A stretch of DNA of 64,000 bases from Imbricaverruca yamaguchii (lineage: Eukaryota; Arthropoda; Thecostraca; Neoverrucidae): the NCBI GenBank assembly GCA_034440575.1, contig JAOTOL010001270.1, positions 191,001 through 255,000 of the forward strand. The letters run 5' to 3'. Shown piece by piece: positions 24,301 through 36,300 of the stretch. The number at the start of each line of letters is the position of its first letter. Within the stretch, counting starts at the first letter, position 1. Both the position numbers and the translations under genes were made by a program. Under the pieces are notes generated by a model. The model had not been told where the DNA came from, made no database searches, and saw nothing but the letters and a program-made list of their open reading frames with translations.

Positions 24301-27300
24301 ATGAAAGGGGGTGGTGTAATACTCTATATGAATAGATTATTCAGTTCTCAAAAAGTAGCAGGTGGGGATACAAATGTGTCTGTGGAGTCCATTTGGCTTG
24401 ATGTCACTGTGGGAAAAGGCAACAGCAATACTCTTAGGATAGGAGCTTTCTACCGATCAGGAACCCTGCCACATTCTCAGCAACTGGAGCTTGACAACGT
24501 GATTTGTGAGGAAATCAGTAGAAACTTTAAGAGGAAGTGCCTTATTCTCGGTGACTTTAATCTAAAAGGTTATGAAAATGCTGGTGTTGGCTCCGCATCA
24601 TGCAAAATGTTTAGGAAATGCCCTGAAGAGAACCTGTTCTTACACCAGTTTGTATCGGAACCTACCAGGCATGGTTCATTCTTGGAACTTGTATTCTCGG
24701 ATTTAAGTGACTTGGTTCAAGACTTGACTGTAGGCGAAACTCTGGGAAAAAGTGACCACAACATAGTTAGATTCAAGGCACATGTAGGGGGAAATTATCA
24801 AGGATAATTTGGTAAAGGTTCCAAATTTCAACAGAGCAGACTTTGACGGCATGAGAGCGGCTTTAAGGGCCATCAGATGGGAAGAAGAAGTCTCCAATTT
24901 AAATGCCTGTGAAATGTGGGAAAAGTTCAAATCTTATTTGAAGGAAAGTGAGATTAGACATGTCCCCCAAAAGCAGACGGAGAAGAAGGACTGGAAAGCC
25001 AGCATGGCTTACACCAAACTTGATAAAAGCAATTAAGGTTAAGAAAACTGCATTTAGAGTTTTTAAAGAAGCCTCAAATGTCGTTAATCTAAAGGAGTAT
25101 TGAAAAGCTAGAGAAACTGTGAAGCAAAAAACCAGAGCAGCAAAGCGAGCAAAAGAACTGGATTTAGCTAGAAACTGTAATGGGGACAGTAAAAGTTCTT
25201 TAGTTTCTACAAGCTGAGTAAAATTTCTAGCACAATTGGTCCACTGGAAGTAAACGTGACTACATTGGGTGAGGATAGTGAGATGGTTGAGGAGCTGAGC
25301 AAGCAGTTCAAATCAGTGTTTACATTGGAAGATATGACCAATCTGCCGACCGTACACCATAGTTCAGTGGCATGGCATCTGACAAATGATGTTGATTTCA
25401 TTGATAGTGATGCTGTTTACAATCATATCAGGAAAATAAAGCCAAACAAGGCAGCAGGACCTGATGAAGTTTATGCTAGGGTGTTGCGGGAAACTGAAAA
25501 GGAACTGGCATTTCCACTTAGTATAATATTTTGTAGATCAGTTTCGCAAAATGAAATTCCAACCGATTGGAAAAGGGCAAATGTAGTTACTATTTTCAAG
25601 AAAGGAGAAAGAGGGAAAGTTTAAAACTATAGGCCAATAAGTCTCACATCCCTAGTCTGCAAGGTACTCGAATCAATTATCAAGGATAGACTAGTTGGTT
25701 ATCTGGAAGGTAGCAGATTGATTCAAGATACTCAACATGGGTTTAGAAAAGGACGATCGTGTCTCACAAACCTCTTGGACTTTTTGAACTTCGCCACAGA
25801 ACAATTTGATCAGGGAAATCAGGTTGATGTAGCATATCTTGACTTTAGTAAGGCCTTTGACAAGGTACCCCATAAACGGTTAATGATACAGCTTCAGTCC
25901 CATGGTATTGCAGGTAGCATCTTAAAATGGATAGAGTTGTGGATTTCAGATAGACAGCAAAGAGTGATGCTAAATGGTACAAAGTCATCATGGCAAAATG
26001 TTCTTAGTGGAGTCCCCCAGTGGTCAGTACTAGGGCCATTACTGTTCATTATATTTGTAAATAACATTGAAAGTGGCCTAAGCAGTAAAGTTTTGAAATT
26101 TGCGGATGATTTGAAGGTCTTTAGGGCAATAACAGGTCAGGATGAGCATATCTCGCTGCAAAAAGACTTAGACGAACTTGTGAAGTGGTCCGAAGAATGG
26201 CAAATGAAATTTAATTTTGATAAGTGCAAAATAATGCATGTAGGTAAGCAGCATATGAAGGCTCCATACTTGATGGGTGGCCAAGTGCTATCAGTGACTC
26301 AACAGGAGAAGGATTTAGGTGTTATTCTAAACACAAAACTGGCGGCATCAGAACAGACCAAGGAAGCCAGGAAGAAGGCACTGAGAATGCTCGGGGCAAT
26401 AAATAGGAATGTATCATACAGAAGTGAGGAAGTGATCAGGAAGCTTTACTGTGCATACGTCAGGCCACATTTCGAATACTGCATCCAAGCTTGGTCTCCT
26501 AGCTATGAAAAACATTGTTGGCTTTTAGAGAGAGTACAAAAGAGGGCTACAAAAATGGTTAATGGCATGAGCAACCTGGCATATGAGGAAAGATTGAAGA
26601 AATTGAATATATTTTCACTTAGATATAGAAGGCTGAGAGGATATCTCATCGAGGTCTTTAAATTTGTCCATGGTCTGGAGAAGGGATACCTTGGGGAAAT
26701 GTTTGAATTTAACAGAAATGATGCAATTAGAGGTCATAAATTCAAAATTAAAGTTAACCACAGCAGAACAAGGTTAAGGCAAACTTTCTTCACCAACACG
26801 GTAGTGGAACACTGGAACCAGCTGCCAGAAAACATCGTCGGTAGCAGCACATTGAACATCTTTATAAACAGCATGGACAATCATTATAAGAATAGAGGGC
26901 TTGCTTTTCAGTATTACAGGGAGGGCTGAATGACAGATTTGGTGGGCAACTGGTTCAGTGTACAGAGTGCAACCAAGAAGGGCCCTTGTGGCTCATAGTT
27001 GCACTAATCTTTATGTCTTTATGTCTTTATGATGTTTAGCTCCTTGACATCGCGTCCGAGAACACTAGCAGTCGCAGTCAGGATGTGAACGGCCGATCGA
27101 TCCGTCATCTTCGTCCTGTCTAGCGTTGCCGCAAGAGCTGGACTGATCATGTTGGTGGTGGCTCTCCGGATCCGTTTTCGCGGACTCGCTCCGCCAACAT
27201 CATCACGGACTTCGGCAGCTTCAGCAGACGACTCTGGATCAGATGCGCTGGAACTGGTGGAGGACTCCAGCTCAACCACTGCGGACGAAGACGTTGCCTC

Positions 27301-30300
27301 TTCCTGCGCGCGCCTCTGTTGCTCCAGCTCTCTCTCTCTCTCTCCGTTCTCTGGCATCGTCGAGCTTCTTGTCCAGCAAGGACAGTATCCATATTCCCCA
27401 TCCTCCCCAGTCGGCCTGGTTCGCGTTGGGCAAGCAGAAACGCCTTATCTTCCGCATTCCTCATCGTCTTCAAGGCGTCTGCGTGGGCCACGTCGAAGAG
27501 ATTCTCCAAGACGACCATGAACGCCTCCTCCTTGGCCACCTGCGGCACCGAGCGTCGATGCTTCCCCTTCTTCAGGAGCTCGTACTCCCGATGCAGCTTC
27601 TCCATTTTCGTCACCACGTTGTCCTTCCTCATCATGGGAATCCGAGCCATGCTCCAGTATCGCGCCACCATGGGAGCAACGACAAGCGTCACATCACGGA
27701 GCGATGTCTTCTTCAAATGTAAGTTGTGCAGAATAACGGCTAAGACATCGCCGTTGGATGGAAGTTTGGACCCCACCAGCTCTGGCTCGGGCACAACAAG
27801 GAAATTTTTGCTACGTGTAGCCATAATAATCTGAGAAAAAGAAGAGAGGGGCGAGGTTAATGCAATACCGATACTGCCTAAGTACACTGGTGTACTTACT
27901 GTGGTAAAGAAAAATGTCAACGTCATATGGCACTGTGGTAAAACACTGGGGTAGAGTAAAAATCAACTTCGATGTGCAACATCTTCACACAAAGCCGATT
28001 TTGAAGAAAAAATACCTACGCGGTTTTTGCATGTATATAAACAGATTCCCGGGGTAGGAGCAACATAATTCAAACTTTTGATTTTAAGGACCACCCTAAT
28101 GAAGTGTGATAGCATTGTGCAGGCATGAGGCGCATACAAGGGTCCTGCACGAGCAATATCACGTGTAAAAGAGCGCAGTTGTTGTCCAACATCACTGTAC
28201 ATCGGTCACAGAATTACCTTTACGGCCCTGCGCCTTCAAAGATGCATGCAAAGCTAAAGATATTTCGGATACGGTGCATTTACCAAATTGCATCACTAAA
28301 GCCCATACGGCGCCATTCCTTCCTGGGATTTCACGACACCTCGGGGTACCAATCAGACATTTTACGAAGTTGCCCTATGAGGCGATGGCTTCCCATACTG
28401 GTCATTTCCCTGGGGTGCGGATGGCTTCCCATACCGGCAATTGTCCTCGGGGGCGGGTTGCTTCCCATACTAGCAATTGCCCTTGGGGACGGATGACTTC
28501 CCATATTGGTCAGCCTAAGGTGATTTAAAGAGACGATAGACACGCTTAATCGTTCCGGTCTGTAAAACAAACTTAACTGGTATACAATCACCGTTACCTG
28601 AAGTGCGTAGTCAAGTATGGAGCTTAGGAATACCCGTTTGTGACAATTATGAGTAGTTCAGAGCAAACTCAGAATGCAAGTTGGCAAAAGAAAGAAAAGA
28701 GTACGGCCAGCTTTCGGTAAAACAAACGAAACCTTACAGGGGCAGACACAAGGGAGTACTGGGGGCATGTGCCTCCCCCATGGGAACGCCCCTCTGGACG
28801 GGAGCACGCGCCCCTTTGAGAAGGCTCGAGTGCACCCCCTCTCCCCTCGAATTTGTTAGCTTTACACGGTGCGATGGTCTGGTGTGGTCTCGCCTGGTCT
28901 GGTGTGGTATGATGTGGTCTGGCCTGGTCTGGTCTGGTCTGGCCTGGCCTGGCCTGGCGTGGCCTGGCGTGGCTTGGCGTTGCCTGGCGTGGCCTGGCGT
29001 GGCCTGGCCTGGCCTTCCCTGGTCTGGCGTAGTCTGCCCTGGCCTGGCCTGGTCTGGCCGGACCGGGTCGGGTCTGGCCGGACCGGGTCGGGTCTGGCCT
29101 GATCTGGTCGGGTCGGGTCGGGTCGGGTCGGGTCGGGTCGGGTCGGGTCGGGTCGGGTCGGGTCGGGTCGGGTCGGGTCGGGTCGGGTCGGGTCGGGTCG
29201 GTCGGGTCGGGTCGGGTCGGGTCGGGTCGGGTCGGGTCGGGTCGGGTCGGGTCGGGTCTGGCGTGGTCGGGTCTGGTCGGGTCGGGTCGGGTCGGGTCGG
29301 GTCGGGTCGGGTCGAGTCGGGTCGGGTCGGGTCGTGTCGGGTCGGGTCGGATCGGGTCGGGTCGGGTCGGGTCGGGTCGGGTCGGGTCGGGTCGGGTCGG
29401 GTCGGGTCGGGTCGGGTCGGGTCGGGTCGGGTCGGGTCGGGTCGGGTCGGGTCGGGTCGGGTCGGGTCGGGTCGGGTCTGGCTGGTCGGGTCGGGTCGGG
29501 TCGGGTCGGGTCGGGTCGGGTCGGGTCGGGTCGGGTCGGGTCGGGTCGGGTCGGGTCGGGTCGGGTCGGGTCGGGTCGGGTCGGGTCGGACTGTGCCATC
29601 TGAGGTCCGGTAGACATCACGCCGTATTGTACTCATGCCCACTTTGGACAATACATATGTTCCTCACACAACGGTCGGATAATTCGAATATCTTCCCGTC
29701 GAGCATCACATAACAGGACGAGAGGCCTGGTGCCCCACGCCCCAGGAACACCACGAGTGACTGTGAGCCGCGGTGGCGGCATGTCCGGACACAACGGCCG
29801 GCACGCCAAACACGCAAAGAAGCGGCGGCGGCCGCCGCTGACCACCATCCGGGAAACGGCGCGGAAGCGGAACCGCGCGCCGCGTGGATCTGTCGGCGCC
29901 GCGTCGACCTTCAGCCGGCCGCCGGCAGCCCGTGTACATATAAAGGCGCCGGCGGCCGGGTCAGCGGCATCAGTGGCGAGTGCCCGTCCCGCACCCGGTC
30001 CCGCACCACACCCGCCCCGCTCACACGATGGCTCACACGATGGCGATGTGCCTGCTGGCGCTGAGCGCCGCCGCCGGCGCCGACGCCGACGTCGGCGTCG
30101 GCGCCGCGCTCAACCTGGCCGACGTGCCCTGCGGAAAGCCGACGGCCGGCACGCGCATCGTGGGCGGCGCCGAGGCGCGGCGCGGCCAGTTCCCGTGGCT
30201 GGTGTCGGTGCAGCGGCGCGGCCAGCACTGGTGCGGCGGCACGCTCGTCTCGCGCTGGTTCGTCGTCACGGCGGCGCACTGCCTCAAGACGCGGCCGGCG

Positions 30301-33300
30301 GCCGAGTTCAGCGTGGTGGTGGGCGAGCACGACCTGAGCCGCGCCGACGACGGCCAGCGCCGGCTGCAGGTGCGCGCCGTGGCGCTGCACCCCGGCTACA
30401 CGCCCGGCAAGTTCCGCCACGACCTGGCCGTGCTGCGGCTGGCGGCCGCCGCCGAGTGGGGCGCGCGCGTCCAGCCCGCCTGTCTGCCGCCGCCGGCGCC
30501 GACTCCGGCTCCGACTCCTGCTGCGGCAGGGGCTGCGACTGCGTCTCCGTCTGCGGCCGCGGGGGCCGAGCCGGCGGCGCAGCGGGCCGGGTCGCCGGTC
30601 GGCCGCACGGCCACCGTCGCCGGCTGGGGCTGGCTGGACGAGGTGGCCAACGGCGGCCGGCGCGCCGACACCGTGCACGCAGTGCGCGTGCCCGTCATCG
30701 GGCCGGCAGAGTGCAGCGCCTGGTTCGCCGACGCCGGCAAGCGCAACCAGCTGCGCGCCGGCCAGCTGTGCGCCGGCTACCGGGCCGGCGGCAAGGACGG
30801 CTGCCAGGGCGACAGCGGCGGCCCGCTGCTGCTCACCGAGCAGGGCCGCGTCACGCTGGTGGGCGTCGTGTCGGCCGGCATCGGCTGCGGCAGGCCCAGC
30901 CTGCCCGGCGTCTACACGGACGTCGCCCGGTACATGGACTGGATCCAGAAGATGACCAAGTCAGCCTAGGTCTGGATCCAGAAGATGACCAAGTCGGCCT
31001 AGGTACATGGACTAGTACATGGACTGGATCCAGAAGATGACCAAGGCAGCCTAGGTCTGGATCCAGAAGATGACCAAGTCGGCCTAGGTCTGGATCCAGA
31101 AGATGACCAAGTCGGCCTAGTTCTGGATCCAGAAGATGACCAAGTCGGCCTAGGTACATGGACTAGTACATGGACTAGATCCACATGACCAAGACGGCCT
31201 AGGTGCATGGACCAGTGCATGGATTGGATCCAGAAGATGACCAAGTCGGCCTAGGTCTGGATCCAGAAGATGACCAAGTCGGCCTAGGTACATGGACTAG
31301 TACATGAACTAGATCCAGCAGATGACCAAGACGGCCCAGGTGCATGGACCAGTACATGGACTGGATCCAGAAGATGACCAAGTCGGCCTAGGTGCCGGCA
31401 CGACGGTCCGCTGGGCCGACGCGGCGCCGTCGGTCGGCGTGACGTCAGCGCTGGCTGCCAGACACACGAGCGGGAGCAGCGCACCCGGCCTTCTCAACAG
31501 GAAATTGAGCGTGTGGCGCCACCACACTATATGCGGCGCCGACAGGGGGCGGAGATGGGCCGAGAGCGGACGTGCTCCCCCCTCCCCCTCAAACGTCGTA
31601 AAGCTTAGCATGATGCCTTTGGGCAGTGCATGGAAAGAATCAGTCCAAAAATCATCATGCCGCACGGCACGTAGGTCCGTGGCCGCGACACTGATCTCCA
31701 CCACAGACAAAGCATGCGCCGGTGTCGAAGACGGGCATGCCATTGACGGTCCGTCTCAGTCCACCTCTGTTTGATGATCATGATGTTCATTGGTTGGTTC
31801 ACGACACACTTTATGCACGTTCACGGCTAATGGCGCCGCCCACGCTGTTTCGCCGGTGGGCCGCGGGATTGGGAAATGTCCTGAGTGGCGCTAGAGTCGA
31901 ACCCGGGACCTTTGGTACCCATAGCCCGACACCTTAACCACTCGGCCATCCCCGCCCCTTTGATGATGATGAATTGGGGTTTAGGGGCGCGTCCACTGCC
32001 ATGGTCACCTCTGTTTACTTCACCCGGATAATGAGTCGCCATTTTGGACGCAATTCACAGCGTTGATGCCGGTCACATGATGGCGACAAGCAGATCAGAT
32101 ACTTGGTAGCTCTCTCATGTCAGCCAGCTCGCATAGGTTCGGCAGCCATCTCAAGTCAGCCAGCTCGCATAGCTCGTGAGCAGCCACAGGCGCTTCTGCC
32201 GCAGCAGCGTGCCATCGATCTCATCGCAAATGACGTGGATCAGTCACCGGAAGTTAACTACAGAGTGTGACCGAGTTGATTATTGTGTAATGCTAGTAAC
32301 GTGATATCCACACGCGTCGTATTTCTGTGTCGATATCGCAAACTGTGGGCGAGGTGATAGACAAACCAAAGGTAATTATTGTTGCGGAATATTGTGGGTC
32401 AGAGTTGCCCGCACGTGTGAAGATTGTAAAGCACGCTTGCTATCCGAGTGAATCATACGTGAGCGCACGGTTGTCATGTAATTCAGCAATGACATGCATG
32501 TTACTTAACTTATGAATGTGCTGGAATGTACAAGGCGTCGGCCAATCTTTTCAAGTGTGATTTGTAGTGCACGCAACGGCCGATTCGCGGCTAATATACT
32601 GTGACAGCCCGTGCGATACAGCTGCTTTATTACATCAGAAAACAGCCTTGTCGCGACTGCCCTACACTCGGCGCAATTCGCCGCTTTCATCGCAGAATGA
32701 ATTCGATGGCAGACTTCCAATTAGCGCCGCTGCCGAGTGTGGCTCGTACTACCTCCAGGGTGAGATCAATAGCTTCTGCGCTCGCATCACTCAGTGCACT
32801 CTTGTCAAAAATGACCGGCATCCTGGTACAGAACGGGATGTTCTTTTACCCCGCCCGTCGGAAAAAAAGCGCCAAAATGCGGCGGGAGAAGGCGGCGGTG
32901 AAAACCTGCTTTGCAGGGGGAACTGTCGAAGCCTACGAGCATATCGCAAACATAACATTTATCGCCTCAATTCTAGCGACGGTTTCTTCGCTGCTGCATT
33001 TAGGCTAACAACCGGTGAGGTTCTGAACGCACCAGTAATAATTTGCAGGGCGACATGGTGCACTGTACTCAGAATGCACTTAGCACTACACCATCGCATA
33101 CTCATAAGTCGTAGTCTAGCCTGGACCGGATAGGTGATGGATAAAATAGCCTCAGGGTTTGACGCGTCGCGCCGTTATCATCAATAGTTAATTACTTATT
33201 TGTTAAGTCGTTTATGCCAGCGAAAGTCGGTTTAAACCAGTTAAAACCAGCTACTGGGAGAAAAAAAATACTCCGAGACTGAAATATCAACCTAGATTAT

Positions 33301-36300
33301 CCGAGTCTCACGAAAATGTACGCATGACAAGAGGCAGTGCGTCAGGGTGGGAACTGGAGAGCACACTGTGTGCAGTCTCCCAAATGGTCTTTCCACGAAT
33401 GATCAAGATTGCGCCAGGGAGAGCGAGTCTGCAGCAGTCATACCACAAGACCATTGCGGCTTGAATGCACCAATAGCCGAGAGCACAACGGACAATCAAA
33501 GTCGCGGGCCACAATATCGGGGTGCTTCGAGTCCAGACCTTATCATCTGATTCACAACATAGCGAGTATTTCTCTCGGATCCAGTCCCATACCCGTTCAC
33601 AAATCTGCTGTAACGATGCAGACTTACTCGGCCATAGCAGAATGATTAGTGCTGTTAATGCGCGAAGCCGCCAATAAGCTATGTTCCGGATGTAGTTGTC
33701 GCCATTCCAAAGCTATAACGCTTGCCCATGTATGGTGTCAGCTTTCCCAGTGCGGGGGTTGTTACAACGCCTGGCATCTCCATGCTGAGTGTCAGCGATA
33801 CGGGACAAAACAAAACAGCGGGCTGCGTGTGGTGAGACCTTGCGATTTATACCCAAGTTGTATACTTGTTTGTGCTATTGACCTCCTAGATCAGGTCAAA
33901 GTTTAATTGCTCGATCGGGTGTTTTGTGAGTGCCGCATGCAGGATCACCATACGAGACCGCCTTACCCTGCAGTAATGCTAATACAATGGGAAATTGACA
34001 CTTGCTGCGGAGGGTTACAACCACGACTGAAGTGTAATGGCTTCCATAGGTTCTATGTCTGAGGAGGTTCCGACTCCCACATAAGCCCCTTCAGTCTTAT
34101 GTAACCTCATCACACATTGCCTATCACTTGCGCCTACTCTGACCAGATAGCTCCTTTAAAATCTCATCCAAAATCCATGGAATCAAAGCTGCTACTTGCA
34201 CAATAGCTTTGGCAGTCTCTCTAAAGCTAACATAAGCGAACAAATACTCATCGGTCAGTACTTTTTATTGGTGGCGAAAATCATGCAACAGATGCAAAAT
34301 ATTTCCGGATGAATATAGACATATATTGGCCGGCAATTCTGTGACTTGCACTCTGTGAAATGCATTTGTTTTCAATTTGGAATGGTATATACAGTAAAAC
34401 TTGATTTCTTGTTGCATGTTTTTGTATTTTCTATCAATTTTCCTAGAGCGGCACAACATTGCGCTTTGAGCCTACCTACTTGCAAATGTTCGTGAGCCGT
34501 GTCTGGGTAGGACCTGCCGGAGAGAGTATCTCCCAGCCATCCAGAGCCACAGAACTCCTGTCCAGGGCGCCGACGGCGGGCTGGTGCGACCCCACAGGTA
34601 CACTGGCAGCGTCTTCTCTTCACATGTTCTGAGCGTGCAGCTCCGTCCGCCACAAACACCGGCAGTGCTCCCGTGGCAGCGCACGGCGCAGGTCGGTGTG
34701 CAGAATACATTTTGCAACGATACATTTTAAATGATACCTGGATAAATGTTTGGTCCCAAGTTGTCAGGAATGCTATGATGTGTCATTTATATCCTCCACT
34801 CGTATGAGTTCTACACTTCGTTGTTCCGGGGTGGATAACGTTCAATGTCACGAGCATAAAAACAAGGTTGTCATCCAAGTTTGAGTGCGATCCCAATAGT
34901 GTGCGGAACAAAACACTTCATAGAACTTTGTTCCCAGACCGACATCTAGGACGCAGAACCTATTCGGAGATAACAGAACAACCATTTGCACGAGCCAAGC
35001 CACGTTATGTTGCCTGAAAGACGATTTTTTATCCGATCACAGCGTACTAAAAAAGAAGATGAAACAACTTTGAAGTAACTACGAACGGTGACCAATAATA
35101 TGGTCATGACCGATTAAGTCATTGTGCCAACCAGCCTCAGCAGAAAGTTTTCAGCGCTATTTGACGCCCATGTCACTTGGAACGATTATGCTGCAATGTA
35201 CCACAGCATACTGTACACAACGCGCGCGAACTTCTATATTGTTTTCCAAGTTGGGACGTGTATGTTCATTTGCAACAACTGCTTGTTATGCCGGACACCA
35301 TTTCGTATTGGGAGTACTTAAGGTGACCGCCAGTATAACAGGTTCCTTTGGTATCCGAGTTCAATAAATATATGTGCCGAGTCCATGGAAGCAGGAGGCC
35401 AGCGATAACATCGCAAGCATTCCAGCATCAGCTTCGAACGACTGTGTCATTGACGCCATATTCAATTCCGCGCATTGCGTCAGCTTGGCCAGGACTCTCA
35501 GCTGATTAGTTGATGATGATGCATTGGGGTTTAGGGGCACGACGACTGCCATCAGCTGATTAGTTGCGCTAACGGGCGCATCAACTGCATTGCTAGCACA
35601 GGGTTCACGCCGGGACTCAACAACGAATGACATTCATCCAGAAAGAGCCTGGCCGGGACTGACCTGCGCTTGCCAAGGCAGAAGTGCTCGATGATGTGGA
35701 ATATCTCCTTGGCTTTTTCAAGAGAGCCGTAGCCGGGATCTTCGGCTATGATGAGGTCGATGTCCACATTGGCGTGGATAAAGTCCCCGTCCACTGACCG
35801 ACGTACTGTGCCCTTAATGCCCATCAGGCAGTGCTCCTGGAAATATCACACCACAGACCTATCAGGCAGTGCTCCTATCCACACCAATTAGTGATGCAGC
35901 TCAGAAAAAAGCATTGCTCACTGGACAATGCCAATGCACGTGGCAACGATACGACCAGCATATCACAGTAAAATTTGACCAAGCCAGGCACAGTGAAGAA
36001 CGCATCACCACCACACAACACCAGCGTGTGCCAGACGCCATTCCGGCCGTGCCGGCGGCTACCTTGGTGCGCTGGAAGATGGCCTTCGACTCGAGGTTCT
36101 TGTTGTGGCCGGGGTTGCCGATGTTGGTCTTGATCCAGCAGATGTCCTCGCAGCGGCGGTAGCCCCAGCGGCGCAGGCACTGCCGGCCCAGGTCGAGCCC
36201 GTCCGACGAGCCGCACCACAGAAACACGAACGACCGGTGGGCGGCCACCTGGTCCAGCTGCAGACTCATGATCTGCCGACACCGGGTCATCATGTCACCG

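Larger units (their letters stand above)
22748..27033 (+). mobile_element. CR1/L2-like non-LTR retrotransposon (LINE), near full length
   Basis: About 4.28 kb inserted in the hAT transposase frame. ORF1 is an esterase-type protein; ORF2 has endonuclease and reverse transcriptase. The 3' end is a short run of the octamer TCTTTATG, as in CR1/L2-type elements with no poly(A). Removing it rejoins the hAT codons as DVKELN-INRSS with only a GATG-like overlap at the junction. Confidence 0.92.
21054..28098 (-). mobile_element. hAT-superfamily DNA transposon, carrying a LINE insertion
   Basis: Terminal inverted repeats TAGGGTGGTTCTTA (21054-21067) and TAAGGACCACCCTA (28085-28098) match in 13 of 14 positions. 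The 8-bp target duplication ATGAAGTG lies at 21046-21053 and 28099-28106, the hallmark length of hAT. The paralogous empty site at 15653-15660 has one ATGAAGTG. The transposase lies on the minus strand and is broken by frameshifts and a 4.3-kb LINE, so the copy is dead. Without the LINE it is about 2.76 kb. Confidence 0.93.
20893..33023 (+). repeat. Segmental duplication, copy B (with nested transposons)
   Basis: Direct duplicate of 15506-20872, expanded from about 5.1 to 12.1 kb by a hAT element at 21054-28098. Sequence on either side of that element joins exactly as in copy A. Confidence 0.93.

Noticed and set aside
34372..34725. Cys-rich 117-codon minus-strand frame, considered as the missing METTL14 exon 7
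   Set aside because: No LFGR-x-STIRPGW motif; that exon was found at 4887-5014.
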